Source: Clostridia bacterium (GTDB lineage: Bacteria > Bacillota > Clostridia > Oscillospirales > CAG-272). From it: a stretch of DNA of 64,000 nt. The stretch spans positions 186,001 through 250,000 of the forward strand of contig JAFUNJ010000010.1 in NCBI GenBank assembly GCA_017482355.1, read 5' to 3'. A program made the translations under genes and the position numbers. The notes beneath the pieces were generated by a model. That model saw only the letters and a list, made by a program, of their open reading frames with translations, ran no database searches and had not been told where the DNA came from. This document shows, one piece after another, positions 43,516 through 52,328 of the stretch; the stretch's first letter is position 1, and every line of letters begins with the position of its first letter.

Positions 43516-43645
43516 TGGCGGAGAAAGAGATGATTCAGTAGGAAATTACTGCTTTATTGAAATGTTGAAGTTTCGATTCGCTACGAAACGCAGAAATTTC
43601 CTACCGGCGAGCTAACGCTCGCTCGAATCTCTCTGTTTTATCTAT
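43516..43645. repeat. tRNA-Ser T-arm-like inverted-repeat element, copy 2
   Basis: Left end TGGCGGAGAAAGAGATGATTC (43516-43536) copies the 3' end of tRNA-Ser(GCT) with a small insertion; right end CGAATCTCTCTG (43624-43635) is its inverted partner. An inner inverted pair, GTAGGAAATT..AAATTTCCTAC, lies between. It is related to the element at 41990-42175. Confidence 0.6.
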
Positions 43646-43651
43646 CAAAAT

Positions 43652-43681
43652 AAAAATACCACCCTTGTGGGTGGTATTTTT
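43652..43681 (-). terminator. Terminator of tRNA-Ser(GCT)
   Basis: AAAAATACCACCC / GGGTGGTATTTTT stem, 4-nt loop, 5 bp after the tRNA CCA on the minus strand. Confidence 0.9.
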
Positions 43682-43685
43682 ATTT

Positions 43686-43776
43686 TGGCGGAGAAAGAGA
43701 GATTCGAACTCTCGCGCCGGTTTCCCGACCTACTCCCTTAGCAGGGGAGCCCCTTCACCAACTTGGGTACTTCTCC
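43686..43776 (-). tRNA. tRNA-Ser(GCT)
   Basis: Minus strand: acceptor GGAGAAG pairs with CTTTCTCC-side bases, discriminator G and encoded CCA. The anticodon loop CTGCTAA gives GCT (codons AGC/AGU). A long variable arm and T-arm AGAGTTCGAATCTCT complete a class II tRNA-Ser. Confidence 0.95.
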
Positions 43777-43793
43777 AATTTGCTGCAAAAGGT

Positions 43794-43822
43794 ATTATAC
43801 CACAAAAAAACGGGGTTGGCAA
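43794..43822 (-). promoter_or_regulatory. Promoter of tRNA-Ser(GCT)
   Basis: Minus strand TTGCCA (43822-43817), 17-bp spacer, TATAAT (43799-43794), 18 bp before the tRNA. Confidence 0.8.
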
Positions 43823-43874
43823 TAGTATAATTATTAAATTTATGTGAACAAGTCGCATGAAACGGCACGATTTA

Positions 43875-43903
43875 TTGACATTCGAGCCGTTTCGCGTTAT
43901 AAT
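43875..43903 (+). promoter_or_regulatory. Promoter of rarA
   Basis: TTGACA (43875-43880), 17-bp spacer, TATAAT (43898-43903). Confidence 0.85.
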
Positions 43904-43933
43904 ATCGAATAATGAAAACAAAGGAGGGACGGT

Positions 43934-45163
43934 ATGAAGAGTAGTCCGCTTGCAGACAGAATAAGACCGAAAAGCTTTGACGAGATGGTCGGTCAGAGCC
44001 ATCTTTTCGGCAAAAACGGCGCGATACGCAAAATCTGCGCCGAGAATTACCTCCCCAACATGATATTTTACGGTCCGCCCGGTACGGGAAAAACGACCGC
44101 TGCGCGGATAATCGCCGACGGCTCGGGAATGGAGCTGCGTTGTCTCAATGCTACGTCGGCTTCCCTATCCGATGTCAAGGACGTTGTCGCCGAGACCTCG
44201 TCGCTTCTCGGTAGCGAGGGCATTCTTCTTTATCTCGACGAGATACAGTATTTCAACAAGAAACAGCAGCAGTCGCTTCTCGAATACATCGAGGACGGAC
44301 GCATAACGCTCATCGCGTCGACTACGGAAAATCCCTATCTTTACGTTTACAACGCTATTATTTCGCGATCTGCCGTCTTTGAATTCAAAGCGGTAGGTGA
44401 AAGCGACATCGTTCCGGCACTTGCTCGCGCACTTGACCTTCTCAACGAGGAAACGGGCAGAAGCAAGACCGCACCCGACGAGGTTCTTTCCTATATTGCC
44501 GCAAGCGCGGCAGGCGACGTAAGACGCTCGATAAACCTGCTCGAAAACACCTATTTCACAAGCGGAAAAGAGCTCTCGCTCGAAGCAGCAAAGGACTTCA
44601 CGCCCTCCGTCATCGGAAACTTTGACAAAAGCGGAACGGTGCATTACGACCTGCTTTCGGGACTCCAGAAGTCGATCCGCGGCTCAGACCCCGACGCGGC
44701 GATTTTCTATCTTGCAAAAATTCTCGAGGGCGGCGACCTCATCGGCGCTTGCCGTCGGCTCCAGGTCATCGCCTGCGAGGACATAGGCCTCGCATATCCG
44801 CAGGCGGCGCAGATCGTGCTTTCCTGCGTGCAGATGGCGAACAACCTCGGTCTGCCCGAGGCAAGAATTCCTCTTTCCGAGGCGGCGATCCTCCTTGCGA
44901 CCGCGCCGAAGTCGAACAGTGCTTATATGGCGTACGCTATGGCGGCTGAGGATATCGCAAGCGGTAAGGGTCAGACGATACCGCCCTATATGCGCCCGTC
45001 GAATAATTATGACGGATATAAATATCCGCACGATTTTCCCGATCATTACGTCGATCAGCAGTACCTCCCCGACGACATCAAGAACGCAAAATATTATTCC
45101 TACGGCGACAATAAGACCGAGCAGGCGGCAAAAGCGTATTGGGATAAGATCAAAAAGAAATAA
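43934..45163 (+). CDS. rarA: Replication-associated recombination protein A (MgsA/RarA AAA+ ATPase)
   Basis: 409 residues. N-terminal PLADRIRPKSFDEMVGQSHL, Walker A GPPGTGKTT near 43, Walker B LYLDEIQYF near 95, sensor 1 ASTTENPY. The C-terminal tetramerisation part has GGDLIGACRRLQVIACEDIG and PKSNSAYMAY, signatures of RarA/WRNIP1. It acts at stalled replication forks. AAGGAGG precedes the ATG; a terminator follows. Confidence 0.94.
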   Translation: MKSSPLADRIRPKSFDEMVGQSHLFGKNGAIRKICAENYLPNMIFYGPPGTGKTTAARIIADGSGMELRCLNATSASLSDVKDVVAETSSLLGSEGILLYLDEIQYFNKKQQQSLLEYIEDGRITLIASTTENPYLYVYNAIISRSAVFEFKAVGESDIVPALARALDLLNEETGRSKTAPDEVLSYIAASAAGDVRRSINLLENTYFTSGKELSLEAAKDFTPSVIGNFDKSGTVHYDLLSGLQKSIRGSDPDAAIFYLAKILEGGDLIGACRRLQVIACEDIGLAYPQAAQIVLSCVQMANNLGLPEARIPLSEAAILLATAPKSNSAYMAYAMAAEDIASGKGQTIPPYMRPSNNYDGYKYPHDFPDHYVDQQYLPDDIKNAKYYSYGDNKTEQAAKAYWDKIKKK

Positions 45164-45167
45164 TTAT

Positions 45168-45197
45168 GCAAAACACCGCTTCGGCGGTGTTTTTTGC
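45168..45197 (+). terminator. Terminator of rarA
   Basis: GCAAAACACCGC / GCGGTGTTTTTTGC stem with TTCG-type loop. Confidence 0.92.
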
Positions 45198-45236
45198 GTT
45201 CAGGTCTATCCGTAAACGATCAGGAGCTTTGCTATT

Positions 45237-45445
45237 TTGTTTGTAGGGTGCGACAACCTCGGACCCCCCCAAAGCTCATTTCATTCGCTTCGGGGAACCC
45301 CTCGCCCGACGTACCGTGCCAAAAGCAGTGTAACTTTCCTTTGGTACACGGTTACTTCGCAACCTACCTCATCCGAATTTTTGCCTGCGGTAAAAATCCA
45401 CCTTCCCCTCAGGGGAAGGCAAGACAACGTGGCGCATTTCCCTTA
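45237..45445. repeat. Interspersed palindromic repeat, family 1
   Basis: Contains TGTAGGGTGCGACAACCTCGG, GGGGAACCCCTCG, CAACCTACCTCATCCGA and CCTTCCCCTCAGGGGAAGGC in the same order as at 15216-15575. With 45523-45597 it fills the 517-bp gap 45164-45680, in which no gene is seen. Confidence 0.7.
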
Positions 45446-45522
45446 AATCGAAAGGGGTTTCCAAAGGGGAAAACGTGTGAAAATTTGCCTTCGCAAATTT
45501 TCATCGGTTTGCCCCTTGGCAC

Positions 45523-45597
45523 GTTTCTTTGCGAGCGTTTCTTTTCGTGCGAAAAGAAATGCGGAAAGAATCGCACGAGCAAAGAAAAGTGGAAAAT
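45523..45597. repeat. Short repeat, family 4
   Basis: TTTCTTTGCGAGCGTTTCTTT and AAAGAAATGCGGAAAG blocks that recur at 54497-54541. Confidence 0.6.
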
Positions 45598-45609
45598 CCT
45601 TCACAACTA

Positions 45610-45638
45610 TTTACAAACTCGATAAAATGTATTATAAT
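45610..45638 (+). promoter_or_regulatory. Promoter of cysE-cysS
   Basis: TTTACA (45610-45615), 17-bp spacer, TATAAT (45633-45638). No T-box or other leader fits in the 40-nt leader. Confidence 0.8.
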
Positions 45639-45680
45639 AATATACTGAATAACTATTCGCACACATAAGGAATGATAACT

Positions 45681-46349
45681 ATGGACAAAATAGTAAAATA
45701 CGCCCTTACTCTTTATAAAAACATGCAGGCAGAATTAAGCTCTATCCGCGCGCGAGATCCCGCGGCGGATTCAAATGCCGAAATCGCACTGCTCTATTCC
45801 GGCTATCACGCAGTGCTTGCATATAGGATCGCACACATCCTTCACGTCGGTGGCTATAAGGTAGCCGCGCGACTTGTCAGCCAAACAGCAAAATTCTTTA
45901 CGGGCATCGAAATCCACCCCGGCGCAAAGATCGGTAAAGGACTCTTTATCGACCACGGCACGGGCGTCGTTATCGGCGAGACCGCCGAGATCGGCGATAA
46001 CTGTACCCTATACCAGGGCGTCACCCTCGGCGGTACGGGTAAGGATATTGGCAAGCGCCATCCTACACTCGGTAATAACGTAATGGTCGGCGCAGGCGCA
46101 AAGATACTCGGTCCCTTTAAGGTCGGTGACAACGCGAAGATCGCGGCAAACGCCGTAGTTCTCTCCGAGGTGCCCTCAGACTCTACCGCAGTCGGTATCC
46201 CGGCAAGAATAGTAAAGAGAAATAACATTAAATGCGACCTCGACCAGGTCCATATCCCCGACCCCGTTTCTCAGGAGCTCTGCAAGCTTAACCGTCAGAT
46301 CGAGCTTCTCGAAAAGCGCATAAATCAACTGCAAAACAACGGCAAATGA
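45681..46349 (+). CDS. cysE: Serine O-acetyltransferase
   Basis: 222 residues from the ATG at 45681; an ATG at 45672 is too close to AAGGAA. The N-terminal helical domain has YHAVLAYRIAHILH; the left-handed beta-helix has GIEIHPGAKIGKGLFIDHGT, GVVIGETAEIGDN, YQGVTLGGTGKD and GKRHPTLGNNVMVGAGAKIL segments with the catalytic His. It makes O-acetylserine from serine and acetyl-CoA for cysteine synthesis. Adjacent to cysS, as in many Bacillota. Confidence 0.95.
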   Translation: MDKIVKYALTLYKNMQAELSSIRARDPAADSNAEIALLYSGYHAVLAYRIAHILHVGGYKVAARLVSQTAKFFTGIEIHPGAKIGKGLFIDHGTGVVIGETAEIGDNCTLYQGVTLGGTGKDIGKRHPTLGNNVMVGAGAKILGPFKVGDNAKIAANAVVLSEVPSDSTAVGIPARIVKRNNIKCDLDQVHIPDPVSQELCKLNRQIELLEKRINQLQNNGK

Positions 46350-46366
46350 CCGAAAGGACATAAAAA

Positions 46367-47773
46367 ATGAAGCTTTATAACAGCATTACAAGAACAAAAG
46401 ACGAATTCATCCCGAATGAAGAGGGCAAGGTAACGATGTATACCTGCGGACCTACCGTCTACCACTTCGCGCATATAGGTAACCTCCGTACCTACATAAT
46501 GGAGGACGCGCTCGTACGCTCGCTCGAGTATCTCGGCTACGACGTGAACCGCATTATGAATATAACCGACGTCGGACACCTCACAGGCGACTCTGACGAC
46601 GGCGAGGACAAGATGCTCAAGGGCGCAAAGCGCGAGAAGAAGAGCGTTATGGAAATAGCGAAATACTATACCGACGCATTCTTCAAGGACTGCGAGCAGC
46701 TCAACATCAAAATGCCTACGCACGTCCAGCCGGCAACAGGTTGCATTCCCGAGTTCATCAATATGATCGAAAAGCTCCTCGAGGGCGGCTACGCTTACGA
46801 GGCGGGCGGAAACGTCTATTTCGACATTTCGAAGCTCGATAAGTATTACGTTTTCGGCGAGCACAACGCAGACGACCTAGAGGTCGGCGTCCGTGACGGC
46901 GTTGAAGGCGACGCAAATAAGAGAAACCCCGCAGACTTCGCTCTCTGGTTCACGAAGAGTAAGTTCGACGATCAGGAGCTTAAATGGGACTCTCCCTGGG
47001 GCGTCGGTTACCCCGGTTGGCACATTGAGTGCTCGGCTATCTCCCTCAAATACGGCGGTGAATACCTTGACATTCACTGCGGCGGTATCGACAACGCATT
47101 CCCTCACCATACCAATGAAATAGCACAGTCCGAGGCGTTCCTCGGTCATAAGTGGTGTAACTTCTGGTTCCACGTTCTACACCTCAACACCGCAAGCGGT
47201 AAAATGAGCAAGAGCAAGGGCGAATTCCTCATTCTCGATCTGCTCAAGAGCAAGGGCTACGATCCCCTCGCGTACCGCTTCTTCTGCCTGCTTTCGCATT
47301 ACAGAAAGCCGCTTGTATTCTCTTACGAGGCGCTCGATAACGCATCGACCGCATATAAGAAGCTCCGTAACCGTTGCGCTTCCGTCAAGGACGAGGGTGA
47401 GATCGACGCAGAAGCAGTCGCAAAGGCAAAGGTGGCGTTCTCCGACGCAGTCGGCAACGATGTAAACACCTCGCTTGCTATCACAGCAGTTTACGACGTT
47501 CTTAAGCTTAACGTCAGCGGCGCGACCAAGCGCGCAATAATTGCCGATTACGATAAGGTTCTCGCGCTCGACCTTCTCACTCCTTTTGCAGTAGAAGAAA
47601 AGAAGGAAGAAACCGAGGCGGGCGATCCCGAGATCCTCGCGCAGATCGCACTCCGTGCCGAAGCAAAGAAGGCAAAGAACTTTGCCGAGGCAGACCGTAT
47701 CCGTAACGAGCTCGCCGCAAAGGGTATAACCCTCATCGACACCCCGAACGGAACAACGTATAAGATAGGGTAA
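46367..47773 (+). CDS. cysS: Cysteinyl-tRNA synthetase
   Basis: 468 residues, class I synthetase. TMYTCGPTVYHFAHIGNLRT holds the zinc Cys and HIGH-like HIGN; later GYPGWHIECSAI, HCGGIDNAFPHHTNE (zinc ligands) and GKMSKSKGE, the KMSKS motif near 283. The C-terminal helical domain binds tRNA. AAAGGACA precedes the ATG, 17 bp after cysE, so the two are cotranscribed. Confidence 0.96.
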   Translation: MKLYNSITRTKDEFIPNEEGKVTMYTCGPTVYHFAHIGNLRTYIMEDALVRSLEYLGYDVNRIMNITDVGHLTGDSDDGEDKMLKGAKREKKSVMEIAKYYTDAFFKDCEQLNIKMPTHVQPATGCIPEFINMIEKLLEGGYAYEAGGNVYFDISKLDKYYVFGEHNADDLEVGVRDGVEGDANKRNPADFALWFTKSKFDDQELKWDSPWGVGYPGWHIECSAISLKYGGEYLDIHCGGIDNAFPHHTNEIAQSEAFLGHKWCNFWFHVLHLNTASGKMSKSKGEFLILDLLKSKGYDPLAYRFFCLLSHYRKPLVFSYEALDNASTAYKKLRNRCASVKDEGEIDAEAVAKAKVAFSDAVGNDVNTSLAITAVYDVLKLNVSGATKRAIIADYDKVLALDLLTPFAVEEKKEETEAGDPEILAQIALRAEAKKAKNFAEADRIRNELAAKGITLIDTPNGTTYKIG

Positions 47774-47776
47774 TAA

Positions 47777-47925
47777 TTATTGCCTCCCTTTTGTAAAGGG
47801 AGGTGGCATTTGCAAAGCAAATGCCGGAGGGATTGTAACATAAAGAAGTTCCGCTTTGTAACAATCCCTCAGTCTCGCTGCGCTCGACAGCTCCCTTTGC
47901 ACAAGGGAGCCAAAGGACACTCCAC
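47777..47925. repeat. Interspersed palindromic repeat, family 2
   Basis: Starts CCTCCCTTTTGTAAAGGGAGG, contains GAGGGATTGT and its inverse ACAATCCCTC, and ends GCTCCCTTTGCACAAGGGAGCC. A second copy at 60297-60417 shares all blocks. Fills the gap between cysS and the lipoprotein gene. Confidence 0.75.
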
Positions 47926-47945
47926 AACATTTTCAAGGAGAACCA

Positions 47946-49412
47946 ATGAAAGCAATAAAATTACTTTCGCTTCTTCTTGTCATGTCACTCCTTACCTCCT
48001 GCGGACTGATCGTCGTAAACGACGGGAAAGGGGGAACGGTATCGGACACGACGGCAGAAGAAGTATATAAGCCGAACGACTACGATACCAAGCCAATACC
48101 GAATTACGAGAACGAGGCAAAGGAGCTACTGAACGACCTGCCGAGCGTTGATCTTGACGGTCACACGGTCGTTATCGCGTCGGACGAATCGAATTCCTCT
48201 ATATGGGACGACGTTGAAGGGCCGTACGTTTCTGCAGTGCTGAAGCGAAATTCGCTCATCGCAGATAAATACAATACCGTCGTATCAAGTAATAAAACAA
48301 CTGCGACCGCGCTTCGCGAGAGGATCAAGAACTCTTATTTGACCGGATCGTTTTACGCAGACTTTGCGTCGGTAAAGGGCAGTGACATCGGATCGTACTA
48401 TGCAAGCGGACACATTCAGAACTATAAGGTACTGACCTATTACGATTTCTCGGCGCCGTATTTCAACGAAGCCGCAATTGATCAGCTCACGCTGAACGAT
48501 GTAATATACGGAGTCGTCGGCTCGATGACCGAAGCGCCCGAAAGCTACGGATGTCTCTTTTTCAATAAGACCTTAGGAAATGAGATCGGTGTAAATATCG
48601 ACTACACGTCGGTTTATGAGCATAATTTCACCTGGGACAAGCTCTTTGCGCAAATTTCGTCCGCAGATACCGACAGCGCAATATTGACCGCAAGCTACGA
48701 TAACCAGACGTTATCGCGCACAGCACTGCTCACCGCAGGACAGACGTTTCTGTCTCGTAACTCAAACGGCGACCTTGTGTCAAGCTTCAATACCGATGTT
48801 TCGAAAACCGTTATAACGAACCTGAAAAAGCTGCTTGCCTACCGCACAAGCAAAATGACGGTAACCGAAACAGTCACAGACGACAACGGAAGCGAAAAGA
48901 CGGTAAAAACGACGCTTACCGACCTTGATATATTTATAAAAGGAAAGTCCCTCTATTCTATCGGGACGGTATCCGATATGGAAAAGATCGCAAACTGCGG
49001 CTTTGAATGGGAGATTTTACCGATACCGCTTCTGAGTGAGGGCGGCCCCTATAACGCGGCGGCAACAGGAAGCGCACCGATCCTCGTTATGCTCAAATCA
49101 AGTAAAAGCATAGAGCAAAACGGCTATATCCTGCAGGCGCTCGGCGCGGCGTCATATAAGCATATTCAGATCGAGTATATCAAGTACGCAATGCAGCATT
49201 ACGCGTCAAGCTACTATACCTTCGATATGCTTGAATTGCTGATCGAAAATCCGATATACGACCACGCGACGATGTTCGGAAGCTATTATTCTCAGCTCCG
49301 CAACGGCACGTACGTGACCTTCCATAACGCCGTTGCGAATAAAAACTCTCTTTCCTATTATATTAACAGGTCGAAAAACGATCTGCAAAAATATCTTAAC
49401 GCCAGAAACTAA
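47946..49412 (+). CDS. Extracellular solute-binding-like lipoprotein
   Basis: 488 residues. The signal ends in lipobox LLTSC (Cys19). The rest resembles an ABC sugar-type solute-binding protein: DGHTVVIASDES, RNSLIADKYN, DFASVKGSDIGSYYASG, GVVGSMTEAPESYGCLFFNK, GKSLYSIGTVSDMEKI and FEWEILPIPLLSEGGPY, the last being a common feature near the hinge. No permease or ATPase gene is nearby, so it may be a solitary receptor. AAGGAG lies upstream. Ligand unknown. Confidence 0.82.
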   Translation: MKAIKLLSLLLVMSLLTSCGLIVVNDGKGGTVSDTTAEEVYKPNDYDTKPIPNYENEAKELLNDLPSVDLDGHTVVIASDESNSSIWDDVEGPYVSAVLKRNSLIADKYNTVVSSNKTTATALRERIKNSYLTGSFYADFASVKGSDIGSYYASGHIQNYKVLTYYDFSAPYFNEAAIDQLTLNDVIYGVVGSMTEAPESYGCLFFNKTLGNEIGVNIDYTSVYEHNFTWDKLFAQISSADTDSAILTASYDNQTLSRTALLTAGQTFLSRNSNGDLVSSFNTDVSKTVITNLKKLLAYRTSKMTVTETVTDDNGSEKTVKTTLTDLDIFIKGKSLYSIGTVSDMEKIANCGFEWEILPIPLLSEGGPYNAAATGSAPILVMLKSSKSIEQNGYILQALGAASYKHIQIEYIKYAMQHYASSYYTFDMLELLIENPIYDHATMFGSYYSQLRNGTYVTFHNAVANKNSLSYYINRSKNDLQKYLNARN

Positions 49413-49444
49413 TTGTTAAATTTATGTAAACAATGAAATAACTG

Positions 49445-49473
49445 TTTACAAAAGCTATTTTAAGTGTTATAAT
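49445..49473 (+). promoter_or_regulatory. Promoter of rpsO
   Basis: TTTACA (49445-49450), 17-bp spacer, TATAAT (49468-49473). Confidence 0.85.
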
Positions 49474-49479
49474 GTCAAG

Positions 49480-49575
49480 GTATTGTCGGTACCTCGGCTT
49501 TCGGGGAAAGGACTTGAATAAACAAGTCGATTTTCACCCGCCGATTGCTGGGATAACCGCAAAAAAAATATTATT
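49480..49575 (+). promoter_or_regulatory. Structured rpsO leader, possible S15 autoregulation site
   Basis: The leader can fold as a multi-helix element: CGGTA (49487-49491)/TAACCG (49554-49559), TCGGC (49494-49498)/GCCGA (49540-49544) and GACTTG (49511-49516)/CAAGTC (49523-49528). S15 is known to bind its own mRNA leader in several lineages; that this is such a site is inference. Confidence 0.5.
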
Positions 49576-49592
49576 TTATATGAGGTGAAAAA

Positions 49593-49859
49593 ATGATCAC
49601 TCCCGAAATCAAAAAGGAAATTATCGAAAAGTACGCAACTCACGAAGGTGACACCGGTTCGCCCGAGGTACAGATCGCGATTCTTACCTACAGAATCAAC
49701 ACTCTTACCGAGCACCTTAAGACCAACAAGAAGGACCACCACAGCCGTCGCGGTCTTCTCAAGATGGTCGGTCACAGAAGAAACCTTCTCGGCTACCTTA
49801 TGGAAAACGATATCGCTCGTTACCGTGCGATCGTTGAAAAGCTCGGTCTGAGAAAGTAA
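49593..49859 (+). CDS. rpsO: 30S ribosomal protein S15
   Basis: 88 residues, the usual length. [35 protein letters not shown] and [12 protein letters not shown] are S15 signatures that bind 16S rRNA. ATGAGGTGAAAAA lies before the ATG. Followed by pnp, the classical order. Confidence 0.98.
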   Translation: MITPEIKKEIIEKYATHEGDTGSPEVQIAILTYRINTLTEHLKTNKKDHHSRRGLLKMVGHRRNLLGYLMENDIARYRAIVEKLGLRK

Positions 49860-49887
49860 GCCCGACGGGGTTTAGTATTCAACTGCA

Positions 49888-49945
49888 CCCCACGAATATA
49901 AGGGACAAGTGGGGAACCGAAGTTTTTTCGGTTCCCCATAATTTT
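49888..49945 (+). terminator. Terminator or attenuator between rpsO and pnp
   Basis: GGGGAACCGAA / TTCGGTTCCCC stem (49911-49937) with a short T-rich tail. CCCCAC (49888-49893) can pair instead with GTGGGG (49909-49914), which overlaps the terminator stem, so the two folds exclude each other. Confidence 0.65.
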
Positions 49946-50032
49946 GTAATAAGCTCGACAGACGAGTTTATATAGATCCGGCTCCGTGAGACGAGTGCCG
50001 GACAGATGTATAAGTTGGAGGAAAAAAGAAAA

Positions 50033-52195
50033 ATGTTCGAAAATTTCAAGACCTATGAGTATGAGCTCGCCGGAAGACCTCTCGTTATCGAGACCGGCAA
50101 GATGGCAGGACTTGCAAACGGCTCCTGCCTCGTAAGATACGGCGACACCGCCGTTCTCTGTAACGCGACCGCATCAGCAAAGCCCCGTGACGGTATAGAC
50201 TTTTTGCCCCTTTCCGTCGACTTCGAGGAAAGACAGTACTCCGTCGGTCGAATTCCCGGCGGTTACTTCCGCCGTGAGGGCAAGCCCTCCGAGAAGGCAA
50301 TTCTCACTTCCCGCGTTATCGACCGTCCCGTTCGTCCTCTCTTCCCGAAGGACCTTCGTAACGACGTAGCTCTTACCCTTACCGTTATGTCCGTTGATAA
50401 CGACTGCTCCCCCGAGATCACCGCTATGATCGGTGCTTCCATCGCCCTCTCCATCTCCGATATTCCGTGGAACGGGCCTATCGCAGGTGTGTTTGTAGGC
50501 ATGGTTGACGGCGAGTTCGTTATTAACCCCACTCTCGCTCAGAGAGAAAAGAGCGTTCTCGAGCTTACCGTCGCAGGATCTGCGCAGAAGGTCGTTATGA
50601 TCGAGGCAGGCGCAAAGGAAGTATCGGATGACGATATGTTCAATGCGATCATGCTCGCTCACGAGGAGATCAAGAAGCTCGTAAGCTTCATCAACGGAAT
50701 TGTCAGCGAGATCGGCAAGCCCAAGTTTGACTATCCCTCTTGCGAGTTCGACCACGAGATGTTCGATAAGGTATTCGCATTCTGCGAGAAGGACGTTATG
50801 TTCGCCCTCGATACCGACGACAAGAACGTCCGCGACGCTCGTATGAACCCCATCCGAGACGCTATCATCGAGAAGTTCCTTGAAGAGTATCCCGACATCG
50901 AGGCACGCTACGAGGAGCTTATCTACAAGATCCAGAAGAAGATCGTTCGCCGTTGGCTCATCAACGACAAGAAGCGCGTTGACGGCAGAAGAATGGACGA
51001 GATCCGTCCTCTTAACGCACAGGTAGACCTTCTCCCCCGTACTCACGGTTCGGGTATGTTCACAAGAGGACAGACGCAGGTTCTTACCATCGCTACCCTC
51101 GGTACTCTCGGCGACGCTCAGATGCTCGACGGCATCGACGAAGAAGAGTCGAAGAGATATATGCACCACTACAATATGCCCGGTTACTCTACCGGTGAAG
51201 CAAAGGCAGTCCGTTCTCCCGGACGCCGTGAGATCGGTCACGGTGCGCTCGCTGAGCGTTCGCTCGTTCCCGTTCTTCCCTCCGTCGAAGAGTTCCCCTA
51301 CGCTATCCGTTGCGTATCCGAGGTCCTTTCCTCTAACGGCTCTACCTCTCAGGCATCCGTTTGCGGTTCTACCCTCGCGCTTATGGCAGCAGGCGTTCCG
51401 ATAAAGGCACCTGTTGCAGGTATCTCCTGCGGTCTTATCACCGAAGAGGACGGAAGCTGGACGACCATGATCGACATCCAGGGTCTTGAAGACTTCTACG
51501 GCGATATGGACTTCAAGGTAGCAGGCACTCATAAGGGTATCACCTCTATCCAAATGGACCTTAAGATCGACGGTCTTACCCCCGAGATCATCAGAGAAGC
51601 TCTTGAAACTACTCACAAGGGCCGTGACTATATCATCGACGAAGTACTTCTCAAGGCGATCGCTGAGCCCCGTCCCGAGGTTTGCAAGTGGGCGCCCAAG
51701 ATGATCTCCATGAAGATCAACCCCGAGAAGATCGGCGACGTTATCGGACCTAAGGGTAAGGTAATTCAGAAGATCCAGGCAGAGACCGGCACCGAGATCA
51801 CCATCGAGGACGACGGCTCGATCTTCATCGCAGCAGTCAACCGCGACGGCGGACTTGCAGCTGAAGCAGCTATTAAGAATATCGTATTCGAGCCCGAGGT
51901 CGGCGCAGTTTACGAGGGTACCGTTACCCGCGTGATCCCGATCGGCGCGTTCGTTGAATTCGCCCCCGGTAAGGAAGGTCTCGTTCATATCTCGAAGCTC
52001 GCTCATACGAGAGTTGAGAAGGTCGAGGATGTCTGCAACGTCGGTGACAAGCTCGCAGTTAAGTTCCTCGGAATCGACGAAAAGGGCAGAATGAACCTTT
52101 CGCATAAGGATACTCTTCCCCGCCCCGAGGGAATGGAGGAGGAAGCTCCCGTTGAGCGTCCCCGCCGCCCCTTCCGTCCGAGAAGAGAAAGATAA
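50033..52195 (+). CDS. pnp: Polyribonucleotide nucleotidyltransferase (PNPase)
   Basis: 720 residues from the ATG at 50033, which GGAGG precedes by 11 bp; an upstream ATG at 50006 has no site. Two RNase PH domains (about 5-140 with FEERQYSVGRIPGGYFRREG and 300-540 with RTHGSGMFTRGQTQ and the active-site region DIQGLEDFYGDMDFKVAGT), then KH (EKIGDVIGPKGKVIQKI) and S1 (GAVYEGTVTRVIPIGAFVEF) domains, and a basic tail. It degrades RNA 3' to 5' with phosphate. Confidence 0.97.
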   Translation: MFENFKTYEYELAGRPLVIETGKMAGLANGSCLVRYGDTAVLCNATASAKPRDGIDFLPLSVDFEERQYSVGRIPGGYFRREGKPSEKAILTSRVIDRPVRPLFPKDLRNDVALTLTVMSVDNDCSPEITAMIGASIALSISDIPWNGPIAGVFVGMVDGEFVINPTLAQREKSVLELTVAGSAQKVVMIEAGAKEVSDDDMFNAIMLAHEEIKKLVSFINGIVSEIGKPKFDYPSCEFDHEMFDKVFAFCEKDVMFALDTDDKNVRDARMNPIRDAIIEKFLEEYPDIEARYEELIYKIQKKIVRRWLINDKKRVDGRRMDEIRPLNAQVDLLPRTHGSGMFTRGQTQVLTIATLGTLGDAQMLDGIDEEESKRYMHHYNMPGYSTGEAKAVRSPGRREIGHGALAERSLVPVLPSVEEFPYAIRCVSEVLSSNGSTSQASVCGSTLALMAAGVPIKAPVAGISCGLITEEDGSWTTMIDIQGLEDFYGDMDFKVAGTHKGITSIQMDLKIDGLTPEIIREALETTHKGRDYIIDEVLLKAIAEPRPEVCKWAPKMISMKINPEKIGDVIGPKGKVIQKIQAETGTEITIEDDGSIFIAAVNRDGGLAAEAAIKNIVFEPEVGAVYEGTVTRVIPIGAFVEFAPGKEGLVHISKLAHTRVEKVEDVCNVGDKLAVKFLGIDEKGRMNLSHKDTLPRPEGMEEEAPVERPRRPFRPRRER

Positions 52196-52255
52196 TTAAA
52201 TAATTAAAGAGATACGGTGAAAAGCGTTGTATTCTCAACGGTAAAATAGAATGAT

Positions 52256-52306
52256 AAAAACTTTGCGACAGAGAGAATGAAATCTCCCCGTCGCAAAGTT
52301 TTTGTT
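52256..52306 (+). terminator. Terminator of pnp
   Basis: AACTTTGCGAC / GTCGCAAAGTT arms with about 20-nt loop and TTTGTT tail. Confidence 0.8.
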
Positions 52307-52328
52307 ATATGGTGTTGCTTTGTAAAGA

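Noticed and set aside
43516..43536. A third tRNA gene
   Set aside because: Only the 3' acceptor and part of a T-arm are present; no anticodon arm can be drawn.
45441..45680. T-box or other leader for cysE-cysS
   Set aside because: No GTGGNACCGCG core; the promoter at 45610-45638 leaves only about 40 nt of leader.
50174..52105. Long open frame (643 codons) antisense to pnp
   Set aside because: It mirrors the codon bias of pnp, has no ribosome site and gives a protein with no family resemblance.
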